This document shows positions 34,139 through 43,282 of a stretch of 64,000 nt of DNA, in pieces. The stretch is from Sphingomonas melonis (GTDB taxonomy: Bacteria > Pseudomonadota > Alphaproteobacteria > Sphingomonadales > Sphingomonadaceae), in assembly GCF_013409985.1 (NCBI RefSeq), contig NZ_JACCBY010000009.1, positions 1 through 64,000 of the forward strand, written 5' to 3'. Every line of letters starts with the position of its first letter. Position 1 is the first letter of the stretch. Both the position numbers and the translations under genes were made by a program. Below the pieces are notes generated by a model. That model was not told the origin of the DNA. It saw nothing but the letters and a program-made list of their open reading frames with translations, and made no database searches.

Positions 34139-34416
34139 TCTTGCTCCGTGGCAAATTGGTGGGGGGAGGCGGGTGCCGGCGGCGCGGCGGTCAGCAGCGG
34201 CAACAGCCGCACCATGTCCGGCGCATCCGTGGTGCCCTGCGTCGCGGGGCGGAAGGCGAGCAGCACCTGCACCAACGCGCCGTGCATGCCGGTGCATCTG
34301 GTCAGGACCACCTTCGCCCTGGGATGGGTGGTGAGGAAGGCGACGAGTTCGAGCGCTTCCTCGACCGCGCAGCGGCCCTCGAAATGCGCCTGCGTCTTCG
34401 TATAGCGGATCGGCAT
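34126..34416 (-). CDS. Small STAS-like protein of chemosensory cluster 1
   Basis: A protein of 96 residues. The strand-helix pattern IRYTKTQAHFEGRCAVEEAL, then AKVVLTRCTGMHGALVQVLL resembles a STAS fold. The residue that is phosphorylatable Ser in anti-anti-sigma factors is not conserved. Its start overlaps the cheA stop (TGATG) and its end overlaps the cheY start, so it is made with them. Its position parallels the STAS gene before cheA in cluster 2. Assignment is tentative. Confidence 0.5.
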   Translation of the reverse strand: MPIRYTKTQAHFEGRCAVEEALELVAFLTTHPRAKVVLTRCTGMHGALVQVLLAFRPATQGTTDAPDMVRLLPLLTAAPPAPASPHQFATEQECPS

Positions 34417-36758
34417 CACAGCATCTCCTTGAGATCGAGGATCAGCAGGACGCGGCCGTCGCCGAGCAGGGTGGTGCCGCAATAGCCCGGCACGCCGGCG
34501 AGAATGCCGTCCATCGGCTTGAGGATGACGTCCATCCCCTCGCGGAAATCGTCGATCACCAGCCCGACGGTGCGGTTGTCGAAGCGGCAGACCAGCACCG
34601 CCTCGCCGCGGTCGTCGGCGCTGCGGCGGTTGGCGGCGGCGACGTCGAGCCTGTGCGCCATGCGGACCAGCGGCACGACCTCGTCGCGCAGCACGAACAC
34701 CTCCTCCTGCTTGATCCGGCGGATCGCGTCGGGGGCGAGGCGGACGGTCTGGACGACGACGTCCATCGGGATGCCGTACAGGCTGTCGCCGATGTCGACG
34801 ACCATCACCCTCGTCACCGCCATGCTGAGCGGCATGGTGAGCCGCGTGGTGGTGCCAAGGCCGAGCTGCGAGGTGACCGCGACGCGGCCGCCGAGCTTCT
34901 GGACCGTGCTGAGCACGACATCCATGCCGACGCCGCGGCCCGACAGGTCCGACACTTCCGCCGCGGTCGAGAAGCCGGGCCGGTAGATGAGGTTGACCGC
35001 CTCCTGATCGCTCAGCCGGTCGGCCTCCTCGCGGGTGACGACGGCTTTCGCGACCGCGGCGTCGCGGATCGCGGCGGGATCGATGCCGCGGCCGTCGTCG
35101 CTCACCTCGATGACGACGCTGTCAGTGTCCTGGAAGGCGCGCAGGCGGACGGTCGCCGCCGCCGGCTTGCCCGCCGCGATACGGGCCTGCGGCCGTTCGA
35201 TGCCATGGTCGAGCGAGTTGCGGACGATGTGGAGCAGGGGATCGCCGAGCGCCTCGATGATCGTCTTGTCGGCGGCGGTGTCCTCGCCCTCGATCGCGAG
35301 GTCGACCTGCTTGTCGAGCCGGCGCGCGATGTCGCGGATCAGCCGCGGGAACCGGTCGAAGATCTCGGCGACGGGCAGCATGCGGACCTGCATGATCGCG
35401 CCCTGCATCTCCTGCGTCAGCCGGTCGATGATCGCATATTGTTCCTTGATCTCGCGCGCCATGTCGCGCGAGCCGTGGATTTCCTCGGCGCGCTTGGCGA
35501 GGAAGGGGAGGGCGTTCTTCGACACGACCAGCTCGCCGATCAGCGTCATCAGCAGGTCGATCTTGCCCTGGTCGACCTTGAGCGTGCGCGCGGCGGCGCG
35601 CGCGGCATCGCTCGCCGCGCCGTTCGGGGCGGCGGGGAGCCGCACGTCGACCGGCAGCGGCACCTCCACTTCCACCGCCTCCGCCACGGGGGACGGTGTG
35701 GCGGCGGCAGGCGCGTCGAGCGTGGCGAGGAACGCGAGCAGCGGCGCCACGTCGGTGGTGCGATGCGCCTGGGCAAGCGCCGCCTGCCAATCCGCGACCA
35801 GCGCGCCACGGCCCAGGCTGTGCAGCACATTGGTGACGATGGTTGCGGTCGATGGCAGCCGCGCGGGATCATAGCCGGTGCGGCGGAGGATCCGCGACTG
35901 CGTCGCCAGCACGTGCGCGACCGGCGGCAGCGCCTCCGTGGCGGTTTCGACCGCGTGCGGCGCGGGCGCGGCGGCGACCGGCGGTGCCTGATCGCTCGCG
36001 GCGGCGAGCGCGCGGATCTCGATCTGGTCGAGTTCATAGGCCATCGTCTGTTCGATGGTCTCGCGCGTTGCACCGGTCAGGGCGGTCAGCCGCAGGTTGC
36101 AATGATAGGGGTCGAAATCGGCGCCAGCGACCCATGGCTCGCGCGGCACGATCGCCAAGCCAAAGATGTCGGGCAGTTCCTGGATCGAGGCGACGGGGTC
36201 GGTGCCGCTATAGAAGCAGCCGGCGTCGGGCTCGTAGCGGACGACGAGAACGGAGTTGCCATCGGCGGCGCGGGCGCGGGCGGCGGCGAGCGCCGCGGCA
36301 TCCACCTCGCCGAGCCAGTCGTCGGGCGCCACCGCCAGCGCGGCATCGGGCGCGGCGACCGCAACCGTGCCCTCGCCGAGATGCGCGCGCAACAGGGCGG
36401 CGCCATGCGCGGCGACGCGATCGGCATCGGCTGCAAGGCGGCCGTCATTCTCCAGCTGTTCGATGAAGATGCCGACCTGGTCGAAGCTGTCGAGCAACTG
36501 GTCGACGATATCGGACTGCAAGGCGAACTCGCCGATCCGAACCGCCGACAACAGGTCTTCGCCGGCGTGGACCAGCCGGGTGAGCGCGGGCACATCGAAC
36601 AGGCCCGACGATCCCTTCAGCGTGTGGACCGCGCGGAACACCTCGTTGATTGCGGCGCCGTCCGCGGGATTGCGTTCGAGCACGAGCAGACCCGCCGCGG
36701 CGGCCTGCAGCAGCTCTCGCGCCTCCTGGATGAAGCGCGCCATCAACGCGTCGTTCAT
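34416..36758 (-). CDS. cheA: Chemotaxis histidine kinase CheA (cluster 1)
   Basis: A protein of 780 residues. The Hpt domain has its phosphorylated His45 in FRAVHTLKGSSGLFD. A variable middle follows (about 120-380). The dimerisation region begins KVDQGKIDLLMTLIGELVVS (about 400). The ATPase contains NSLDHGIERPQ, the ISDDGRGID-like SDDGRGIDPA, and GRGVGMDVV. A C-terminal CheW-like regulatory domain begins near MVVDIGDSLYGIPMD and ends DLKEML. It has only one obvious Hpt. It overlaps the preceding receiver by ATGA. It would phosphorylate the CheY at 33770, the receiver at 36755 and CheB. Confidence 0.95.
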   Translation of the reverse strand: MNDALMARFIQEARELLQAAAAGLLVLERNPADGAAINEVFRAVHTLKGSSGLFDVPALTRLVHAGEDLLSAVRIGEFALQSDIVDQLLDSFDQVGIFIEQLENDGRLAADADRVAAHGAALLRAHLGEGTVAVAAPDAALAVAPDDWLGEVDAAALAAARARAADGNSVLVVRYEPDAGCFYSGTDPVASIQELPDIFGLAIVPREPWVAGADFDPYHCNLRLTALTGATRETIEQTMAYELDQIEIRALAAASDQAPPVAAAPAPHAVETATEALPPVAHVLATQSRILRRTGYDPARLPSTATIVTNVLHSLGRGALVADWQAALAQAHRTTDVAPLLAFLATLDAPAAATPSPVAEAVEVEVPLPVDVRLPAAPNGAASDAARAAARTLKVDQGKIDLLMTLIGELVVSKNALPFLAKRAEEIHGSRDMAREIKEQYAIIDRLTQEMQGAIMQVRMLPVAEIFDRFPRLIRDIARRLDKQVDLAIEGEDTAADKTIIEALGDPLLHIVRNSLDHGIERPQARIAAGKPAAATVRLRAFQDTDSVVIEVSDDGRGIDPAAIRDAAVAKAVVTREEADRLSDQEAVNLIYRPGFSTAAEVSDLSGRGVGMDVVLSTVQKLGGRVAVTSQLGLGTTTRLTMPLSMAVTRVMVVDIGDSLYGIPMDVVVQTVRLAPDAIRRIKQEEVFVLRDEVVPLVRMAHRLDVAAANRRSADDRGEAVLVCRFDNRTVGLVIDDFREGMDVILKPMDGILAGVPGYCGTTLLGDGRVLLILDLKEML

Positions 36759-37144
36759 GCGGCCACTCCGGTGAGCAGCCGGGCGGTCTCGATCAGGATC
36801 GCGGGCGTGGCGGGCTTGACCAGATACAGATCGGCACCGGCCTCATAGGCGCGATCGGCGTCGCAGCCCGCCGCCTCGGTGCTGATCGTGACGATCGGCA
36901 CGGCCTGCATCGTGCTGTCGGCGCGCAGCCGCGCGATCATCGCATAGCCGTCCATTTTCGGCATGTTGACGTCGACGATCATCAGGTCGAACGCGTCGAG
37001 CAGCGCGCGTTCGAGCCCCTCGAGACCGTTCGCCGCCTCGTCCACCGCGAAGCCGGCGGATTCGAACACCGAGCGATAATAGAGGCGCGTGGTCATGCCG
37101 TCATCGACGATCAGGATGCGCTTGCCGTTGGCGGGCTTAGTCAT
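36755..37144 (-). CDS. CheY-like response regulator before cheA
   Basis: A receiver of 129 residues with DD at 14-15, Asp58 in LMIVDVNMPKMDG and Lys in LYLVKPATP. No output domain. It overlaps cheR by 8 bp and cheA by 4. This second receiver in the cluster may be a phosphate sink or act on a separate target; alphaproteobacteria lacking CheZ often use the sink arrangement, and no cheZ is in the window. Confidence 0.88.
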   Translation of the reverse strand: MTKPANGKRILIVDDGMTTRLYYRSVFESAGFAVDEAANGLEGLERALLDAFDLMIVDVNMPKMDGYAMIARLRADSTMQAVPIVTISTEAAGCDADRAYEAGADLYLVKPATPAILIETARLLTGVAA

Positions 37145-38018
37145 GGTCGGCGGGCCTCTGGTACAGGATGGTGCTGCCGTAGCGGCGCGGCTCGAACATG
37201 GAGGACATGCGGCTCATGCTTTCCGAATGGCCCAGGCAGATGACGCCGCCCGGCCGCATGCTGTCGTAGAGCGTCTCGACGGCCTGCCGACGCGACGCGT
37301 CGTCGAAGTAGATCAGCATGTTGCGGCAGAAGACGACGTCGATGTCGCGGTATCGGCGCATCGCCATCGCATCCGAAACGTTGACGACGGTGAAGTCGAT
37401 CGACTGGCGCAGCGCGGCACAGATCCGGAACCCGTCGGCGTGCGGCGTGAAATATTTGCCCTTCAGTTGCGCGGACAGGCGATGGACGGCGCGGTCGCTG
37501 TAGATGCCGGCCTTGGCATCGGCGATCACCCGGCTGTCGATATCCGACGCCAGGATCTGGATGTCGTAGGTATCCGCCTGCGGCCAGTGTTCGAGGATCT
37601 GCATCGCGATCGAATAGGGCTCTTCGCCGGTCGAGCAGGGCAGCGACCAGATGCGGATCGGCTTGCCCGGCGCACGATGCCTGGCGATGTCCGGCAGGAC
37701 ATGCTGCACCAGCGCGTCGAACTGATAGTCCTCGCGATAGAAATAGGTCTCGTTGACCGTCATCGCGTTGACGAGATGCTGCATCTCGATGCCCGAGGTC
37801 TCGAAGCGCACCAATGTGAAATATTCGCGGAACGTCGTATGGCCGGTCGCGAGGATACGGTCCTGCAGGCGGCGTTCGACGAAATAGGCTTTGGTGTCGC
37901 TGAACATCATGCCGGTCTTGCGGTAGAAGAACTCGCAGAACTTGGCGTAATCCTGGGGCGAGATGCTCGGCACACCCGCCGGCGGCGCGGCGGCGGCCGG
38001 TTTCGGCGTGCTCAGCAT
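37137..38018 (-). CDS. cheR: Chemoreceptor methyltransferase CheR (cluster 1)
   Basis: A protein of 293 residues with the N-terminal helical domain (YAKFCEFFYRKTGMMF, YFVERRLQDRI) and the SAM-binding domain (IRIWSLPCSTGEEPYSIAMQ, ILASDIDSRVI, VVFCRNMLIYFD and CLGHSES). It adds methyl groups to receptor glutamates. It overlaps the HEAT gene by 7 bp and the following receiver by 8, so the genes are tightly coupled. Confidence 0.94.
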   Translation of the reverse strand: MLSTPKPAAAAPPAGVPSISPQDYAKFCEFFYRKTGMMFSDTKAYFVERRLQDRILATGHTTFREYFTLVRFETSGIEMQHLVNAMTVNETYFYREDYQFDALVQHVLPDIARHRAPGKPIRIWSLPCSTGEEPYSIAMQILEHWPQADTYDIQILASDIDSRVIADAKAGIYSDRAVHRLSAQLKGKYFTPHADGFRICAALRQSIDFTVVNVSDAMAMRRYRDIDVVFCRNMLIYFDDASRRQAVETLYDSMRPGGVICLGHSESMSRMSSMFEPRRYGSTILYQRPADHD

Positions 38019-38629
38019 TGGCCGATCCTCTGTACCGCGACCTGCACGGCGAAGGCGATGAAGCTGTCGCCGGGGAAGCGCGCGGGCAGGGCGAGCAGCG
38101 CCGGCACCGCGGCTTCGTCGCCGACCTCCGCCAGCCCGTCGATCGCCGCGGCGCAGACGTTGACGTGCGTGTCGGCGAGCGCGTCGAGCAGCCAGGCGGC
38201 GGCGCGCGGATGCGGCAGGACGCTGAGCAGGTTGGCGGTGAAGATGCGCACGTCGCTGTCGGGATCGTGCAGCAGCTGTTCGATATGCGGGGCGACCTCC
38301 TCCGGCATCGCGGCCAGAGCCTCGATCGCGGCGTTGCGTTGCGGCGCGCCTTCGCTGCGCAGCAACGGCAGCAGCGCCGTCACCACGGCGGGCGAGCGGC
38401 GGCGGATCAGCGCCGCCATGATCGCTTCGCGCACGCTCGGCGCGGTTTCCTGCGCCAGGCGGGCGCAGAGCGGCGCGACGCCGTCGTCGCGAGTCTCCAG
38501 GCCGCGCACGGCGGCGCGGCGATCCGCGCCGCTCGGTGCGGCGAGCTGCTCGACCAGATAGGCGAGCGAGCCCGCCGTTTCGTCGGACGGTTCTGCGACA
38601 TTGTCGATGGGGGCCTTGACCAGCGGCAC
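38012..38629 (-). CDS. HEAT-repeat protein in chemosensory cluster 1
   Basis: A protein of 205 residues. Repeated helix pairs of about 30 residues are visible, for example SGADRRAAVRGLETRDDGVA, APSVREAIMAALIRR, APQRNAAIEALAAM, DSDVRIFTANLLSVL and HVNVCAAAIDGLAEVGDEAA. The A/V-R-x-x-A-x-x-A-L pattern is that of HEAT repeats, which serve as protein-binding scaffolds. A GTG start at 38629 is chosen because AGGAAC lies just upstream and cheB ends 17 bp before it. It overlaps cheR. The partner is probably a cluster component. Confidence 0.72.
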   Translation of the reverse strand: MPLVKAPIDNVAEPSDETAGSLAYLVEQLAAPSGADRRAAVRGLETRDDGVAPLCARLAQETAPSVREAIMAALIRRRSPAVVTALLPLLRSEGAPQRNAAIEALAAMPEEVAPHIEQLLHDPDSDVRIFTANLLSVLPHPRAAAWLLDALADTHVNVCAAAIDGLAEVGDEAAVPALLALPARFPGDSFIAFAVQVAVQRIGQC

Positions 38630-38645
38630 AAGCGGTTCCTGTTCG

Positions 38646-39719
38646 TTATGACGCGGTGGCGCGCCGGCCTGGGGTGAGCCATTTGGCGATCTGTCCGGCG
38701 ATGGCGTCACTCGCGAGGACGAGGTTCGCCCCGGCGCGCCGGATGAGTTCGTTGGGCATGCCGAACACCGCACAGCTTTCGGCATCCTGCGCGATCGTGC
38801 GCATGCCGCGGCGGTGCCAGCGCGCCATCGCCTCCGCACCGTCATCGCCCATGCCGGTCAGCTGGACGCCGATCAGCCGGTCGGCGGGGACGTGTTCGGC
38901 CGCGCTCTCGACCAGCCGGGTGACGCTGGGATGCCAGCTATGCTGTTCGCTGGCGGGCACCGACATGGCGCTGAGCACGCCGCCGCGCCGGGCGACGACC
39001 ATGTCGGCATCGCCGCGCGCGATATAGACGTTGCCGCCGAGCAACGGCGCCGGCGCGCGCACCTCCTGCACCCGGATCGCGCACAGCGCGTCGAGCCGCC
39101 GGGCGAAGACGCCGGTGAAGCTGCTCGGCATATGTTGCGCGACGAGAACCGGCCACGGCAGGTCGGCGGGCAGCGCGGGCAGGATCGTTTCGAGCGTCGA
39201 CGGACCGCCGGTCGACACGCCGAGGATGACGAGGCCCGGCTCGATTGTGCCGTCCTTCATCATCCGCTCGGGCGGCGGCGGGGCGGGGCGGGGCGCCGGC
39301 TTGGCGACCCCGGCGCGTCCGCGCACCCGCGCGCCGGCCGCCATCTTCACCTTGGCGACGAGCTGCGCGGCGATCTCGTCGAGCGACAGCGAGATGGTGC
39401 CGCCCGGCTTCTGCACGAAGTCGATCGCGCCGAGGCTCAGCGCCTGCAACGTGGTCTCCGCCCCCGCCTCGGTGATCGACGACACCATGATAACGGCGCG
39501 CGGGCTGCCCACCATGATCCGCGACAGACAGGTGATGCCGTCCATTTCGGGCATGTTGACGTCGAGCGTCACCACCTGCGGATCGAATGCGTCGACGATC
39601 TCGAGCGCCTCGACGCCGTTGCGCGCGGTGCGTACGTCGAAGCCGGGTTGCTGTTGGAGAAGCTGCGACAGGTGACGCCGCATCAGGGCGGAATCGTCGA
39701 CGACGAGAACTCGGGTCAT
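38646..39719 (-). CDS. cheB: Chemotaxis methylesterase CheB (cluster 1)
   Basis: A protein of 357 residues. The receiver has DD at 8-9, Asp53 in TLDVNMPEMDG and Lys in FVQKPGG. A Pro/Ala linker is followed by the methylesterase domain with catalytic Ser in LGVSTGGPST, His in AQHMPSS and Asp in LTGMGDDGA. The triad is complete. It removes receptor methyl groups and deamidates Gln; phosphorylation by CheA activates it. It is 7 bp after the triple-CheW gene. Confidence 0.95.
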   Translation of the reverse strand: MTRVLVVDDSALMRRHLSQLLQQQPGFDVRTARNGVEALEIVDAFDPQVVTLDVNMPEMDGITCLSRIMVGSPRAVIMVSSITEAGAETTLQALSLGAIDFVQKPGGTISLSLDEIAAQLVAKVKMAAGARVRGRAGVAKPAPRPAPPPPERMMKDGTIEPGLVILGVSTGGPSTLETILPALPADLPWPVLVAQHMPSSFTGVFARRLDALCAIRVQEVRAPAPLLGGNVYIARGDADMVVARRGGVLSAMSVPASEQHSWHPSVTRLVESAAEHVPADRLIGVQLTGMGDDGAEAMARWHRRGMRTIAQDAESCAVFGMPNELIRRAGANLVLASDAIAGQIAKWLTPGRRATAS

Positions 39720-39726
39720 GGCAGGC

Positions 39727-41328
39727 TCAAGCGGCGATCGCCGACTGGGGCAGGGGTGGCAGGACGTCGGTCGCCGGCTCGATCAGGCAATCGACGTCGA
39801 GCAGCTGGATCATCCGGTTCTGGGCGGTGAGATTGGCGACGCCGCGGACGACCTTGGCGCGCGCGCCGGACAGATCGGGCGCGGGCGAGATCGTCGCATC
39901 GGGGATGCGGCCGACTTCCGAGACGCTGTCGACGATGAAGCCGACGTGCTGGCCGTGGATGGTGAATACCATGATCCGCTGACGATCCGACCGCGTCGCC
40001 TCCTCCAGGCCGAAGCGGCGGCGCTGGTCGATGACCGGAAGCACCGTGCCGCGCAGGTTGATGACGCCCTCGACGAAATCGGGCGTGCCGGGAACATGGG
40101 TGAGCTGGTCGGGGACGCGCACGATCTCCTGCACCGCCTCCACCGGCACGCCATATTCCTCGCCCATCAGGCGGAAGATCACATATTGCGCGTCTTCAGG
40201 CGCGGTATCGCTCATCGTGGATGCTCCTTCGGCAGCGCCGTCCTGCGCGGCGCCGGCTGTCCCCTGCGCCGCACGCAGCGCGCGCAATTCATCGACGTCG
40301 AACATCGCGTCGGCCGACAGCACCGACACCAGCCGACGGCCATCGTCGAGGCGGCAGATCGCGCGGATGTCGCTATGACCGTCGCGCGACTGGAGCGCGG
40401 CGGGTACCGGCTCGACCAGCGCGCGCTCGACGCGCAGCACCGCCTTCACCTTGTCCATCACGACGCCGACCGACAGCGTTTCGCCATCCTGCTCGCCGGG
40501 CAGCGAGACGACGACGACCTTGTTGGCATCGGTGAACGCCTCGACCGGCATGCCGAACATGGTGCGCAGCGACACCAGCGGCAGCAGGCGGTTGCGCAGC
40601 GTGGTGACGCCGAGCACGTGGCCGGGGGTGCCGGGCACCTGGGTGATCGCGGCCGGCAGCTGGACGATCTCCTGCACCTCGCCGATCGGGAAGGCATATT
40701 CCTGACCGTCCACCTCGAAGCTCACCAGCTGATCCTCGTCGGCGGCAGCGTCGGCGGCATCCTGGTCGAGCGTGACCGCGGTCGGGCCGGAGACATCGGC
40801 GAACCGCAGCGCCGCGTCCTGCGCCGCGAAGGTGCGGCCGATCGATTTGGACACGTCGAGCACCATGACGATGCTGCGGCCGTCCTCTTCCTTGATCATG
40901 CCGGTCAGCAATTCCGTGTCGATCGTCGCCTGGACCTGCGTCACCGGCTCCAGCCGCTCGCGCTCGACCGTGACGACATTGGCGACGCGGTCGACCATCA
41001 GGCCGACGGGGTGGCCGTGATCGAGCACGACGACGCGGCTGGCGTCGTCTGTCAGCACCGGCGGCAGGCCGAACAGATTGCGCAGGTCGAGCACGGGCAG
41101 CACCGTGCCGCGCAGATTGGCAAGGCCCATCAGCGCCGGCGGGCTGAGCGGCATGCGCACCACGTCGGGAACGCGGATGATCTCCTTCACCTGCGCCAGC
41201 GGCACGGCGAACATCTCGCCGGCGCTGTGGAAGATCACGAACTGGCAGAGGTCGCCGCGTTCGTGAGGTGCGGCCATGGGGACGGCGGAGGTAACGTCCT
41301 CCGCCGTGATCGTCGTCGTTTCGGTCAT
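39727..41328 (-). CDS. cheW: Triple CheW-domain coupling protein
   Basis: A single frame of 533 residues holds three CheW domains. The first (about 25-165) has AVPLAQVKEIIRVPDVVRMP and LANLRGTVLPVLDL; the second (about 195-345) has AFPIGEVQEIVQLP and VTTLRNRLLPLVSL; the third (about 375-525) has GVPVEAVQEIVRVPDQLTHV and VINLRGTVLPVIDQ. CheW couples receptors to CheA; three linked copies could cross-link array units. Start 41328 has AAGGACG upstream. An internal ATG at 40215 with a strong ribosome site could also yield the third domain alone (162 residues). Confidence 0.93.
   Translation of the reverse strand: MTETTTITAEDVTSAVPMAAPHERGDLCQFVIFHSAGEMFAVPLAQVKEIIRVPDVVRMPLSPPALMGLANLRGTVLPVLDLRNLFGLPPVLTDDASRVVVLDHGHPVGLMVDRVANVVTVERERLEPVTQVQATIDTELLTGMIKEEDGRSIVMVLDVSKSIGRTFAAQDAALRFADVSGPTAVTLDQDAADAAADEDQLVSFEVDGQEYAFPIGEVQEIVQLPAAITQVPGTPGHVLGVTTLRNRLLPLVSLRTMFGMPVEAFTDANKVVVVSLPGEQDGETLSVGVVMDKVKAVLRVERALVEPVPAALQSRDGHSDIRAICRLDDGRRLVSVLSADAMFDVDELRALRAAQGTAGAAQDGAAEGASTMSDTAPEDAQYVIFRLMGEEYGVPVEAVQEIVRVPDQLTHVPGTPDFVEGVINLRGTVLPVIDQRRRFGLEEATRSDRQRIMVFTIHGQHVGFIVDSVSEVGRIPDATISPAPDLSGARAKVVRGVANLTAQNRMIQLLDVDCLIEPATDVLPPLPQSAIAA
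40213..40230 (-). promoter_or_regulatory. Internal Shine-Dalgarno and start inside the triple-CheW gene
   Basis: On the coding strand GAAGGAG (40224-40230) stands eight bases before an in-frame ATG (40213-40215), exactly at the boundary before the third CheW domain (MSDTAPEDAQYVIFRL). It is a better site than that of the full gene, so a separate single CheW could be made, or it is a relic of a once-separate cheW gene. Confidence 0.5.
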
Positions 41329-41356
41329 GCGCCCGTCCTTTCGTGTCGGTCGGGGA

Positions 41357-43282
41357 TCAGGCGGCCTGCAGTTCGTCGGCCAGCGAGGCGATCTCTTCGA
41401 TCGCGGCGGCGAGCTGTTCGGCGCCGCGCGCCTGTTCGCGGGCGGCGTTGCTTGCCTCGTTCGACGTGCGCACCGCCTGTTGCGCGGCGGTGGCGATCTG
41501 TTCGATCGCGATCTGCGTCTCGCCGAGTGCGCGCGCGACCTCGGCCGCGGCGGTCGAGATTTCGCCGCTGCTGCGGACGACTTCGCTGACGTCGGTGGCG
41601 ATCCGTTCGAGCCCGGCCGAGATGACGCGGCTCTTCTCGACCTCGCTCGCCGCGGTGTCGGCGATGTCCTGAAGGTCGGTGCGGACGATGCCGATCGTGT
41701 CCTGGATGCCCTTGACGGTGTCCTTGATCCGCTCGGCATTCTCCGCCGAGTCGCGGGCGAGGTTGCGGATGTCGGTCGACACGACCGCGAAGCCCTTGCC
41801 GAATTCACCTGCGCGCGCCGCCTCGACCGAGCCGCTGACCGCGAGCATGTTGGTCTGGATCGACACGGTGGTGATCGCGTCGATGATCTTGTCGATGCGG
41901 CGGCTGACCTGTTCGAGCGCGCTGATCTGGTCGCGGCTGTGGCGGCCGGCGGCGACCGACTCCGCCACGCCCTGCATCATCGCGCCGACCAGCGTCTTGT
42001 TGTCGTCGAGCAGCCTGGCGATCTCGTCGCCCTTCTCGGCACCCGCAGCGGCAGCGGCGGCGGCCGATTGCGCGTTCTGCTCGATCTGCGCGATCGCGGT
42101 CGACGACTGCTGGGTGGCGGCGGCGGACTGTTGCGAGCCGCGGTTGATCTGTTCGAGCGCGGTCGACACCTGCGCCGAGGCGCGGTTGATCTCCTCGATT
42201 GCGCTCGACAGCTCTTCGGCGGCCGAGGCGACTTCCTCGGCGCTCTTGCTGATGTTGGTGCTGTTCTTCAGCTCCTCGGCAAGCTGGCCGAGTTCCTGCG
42301 CGGCCTGCTCGCTCTGTTCGAGCGCGCCGGTCTGCTGTTCGATCGTGTTGCTCGATTCCTGGCAGGCGGCGGCCTGTTCCTCGGCGGCGGCGGCGATGAC
42401 CTCGGCGCCCTTCAGCGCTTCGTTGGCGGCGAGCACCGCATCTTCGGCGCCGGTGGCGATGGTCGAGCAGCCCTTCATGATCTCCGCCATTTCCGTGCGG
42501 ATCCGGTCGAGACCGGCGGTGACCACCGTGCCCTTCTCCGCCTCTTCACGCGCGGAATTGGCCGACTTCTCGATGCCCTCGGCGACCTGCTTCACGTCTT
42601 CCTGCACCTGGACGATGAGATCCTGGATGTCGCGGGCGGACTTTTCGCTGGTTTCGGCGAGAGTGCGCACCTCGTCGGCGACGACCGCAAAGCCCTTGCC
42701 GTGCTGGCCCGCGCGCGCCGCCTCGATCGCGGCGTTGAGCGCGAGCAGGTTGGTCTGGTCGGCGATGCGCGCGACGGCCTTGACGACCTCGCCGATCGCG
42801 CTCGCCTGGCGATCGAGTTCCTCGACCAGCTTGACCGACGCGTCCTGGCGCTCGGACGCGCGAACGATCGCACCGAGCGAATTGGCGACGTCGCTGCTCG
42901 TCGTCGCGACCAGGTCGGAGAGCGACTGCGTCAGGTCCATCGACCCGTCGGCGCGCACCTTCATGTTGCGCAGCAGTTCGGCGGCGAGCGTCATCGACTT
43001 CATCGTCTGCTGCGCGGCGGCGGCGGCCTGTTCGGCGCCGACACTGATCTGCTCGGCTGCTTTGCGCAACTCCTCCGACGCCGCAGACGCTTCCGCGATG
43101 CCGCTGGACAGTTCCGCGATTGCGGAAGCCAGTCGTTCCGACCCTTTCTGCTGGCGGGCAAACGTTCTCGCGCGCCGCTTCTCGGCATCGGCGGTCAGGC
43201 GAACGCTGCTGCTGTTCATGGAGCCGGCGCGGATGTTCGTCTCGGCTGGAGACGAGATGGTGTTTTTCTTGGCGAGAGACAT
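41357..43282 (-). CDS. Cytoplasmic chemoreceptor with two MCP signalling tips
   Basis: A protein of 641 residues, Ala/Glu/Ser-rich, helical, with no membrane segment or obvious ligand domain. A first tip lies at about 172-205 (RIADQTNLLALNAAIEAARA then GKGFAVVADEVRTLAE) and a second at about 470-510 (VSIQTNMLAVSGSVEAARAG then GKGFAVVSTDIRNLA). The second deviates: A-L-N-A is A-V-S-G. Two hairpin tips in one chain are unusual. Candidate methylation-type Glu pairs (SAAEELSSAIEEI) occur between them. It has no C-terminal DWxxF tether. It leads cluster 1, 28 bp before the triple-CheW gene. Soluble receptors such as Myxococcus FrzCD sense internal signals; that is an analogy only. Confidence 0.88.
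   Translation of the reverse strand: MSLAKKNTISSPAETNIRAGSMNSSSVRLTADAEKRRARTFARQQKGSERLASAIAELSSGIAEASAASEELRKAAEQISVGAEQAAAAAQQTMKSMTLAAELLRNMKVRADGSMDLTQSLSDLVATTSSDVANSLGAIVRASERQDASVKLVEELDRQASAIGEVVKAVARIADQTNLLALNAAIEAARAGQHGKGFAVVADEVRTLAETSEKSARDIQDLIVQVQEDVKQVAEGIEKSANSAREEAEKGTVVTAGLDRIRTEMAEIMKGCSTIATGAEDAVLAANEALKGAEVIAAAAEEQAAACQESSNTIEQQTGALEQSEQAAQELGQLAEELKNSTNISKSAEEVASAAEELSSAIEEINRASAQVSTALEQINRGSQQSAAATQQSSTAIAQIEQNAQSAAAAAAAGAEKGDEIARLLDDNKTLVGAMMQGVAESVAAGRHSRDQISALEQVSRRIDKIIDAITTVSIQTNMLAVSGSVEAARAGEFGKGFAVVSTDIRNLARDSAENAERIKDTVKGIQDTIGIVRTDLQDIADTAASEVEKSRVISAGLERIATDVSEVVRSSGEISTAAAEVARALGETQIAIEQIATAAQQAVRTSNEASNAAREQARGAEQLAAAIEEIASLADELQAA

Noticed and set aside
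41329..41808. N-terminal extension of the triple-CheW frame
   Set aside because: It overlaps the end of the soluble receptor gene in another frame and is Arg/Ser/Pro-rich without conservation; a good ribosome site precedes the ATG at 41328.
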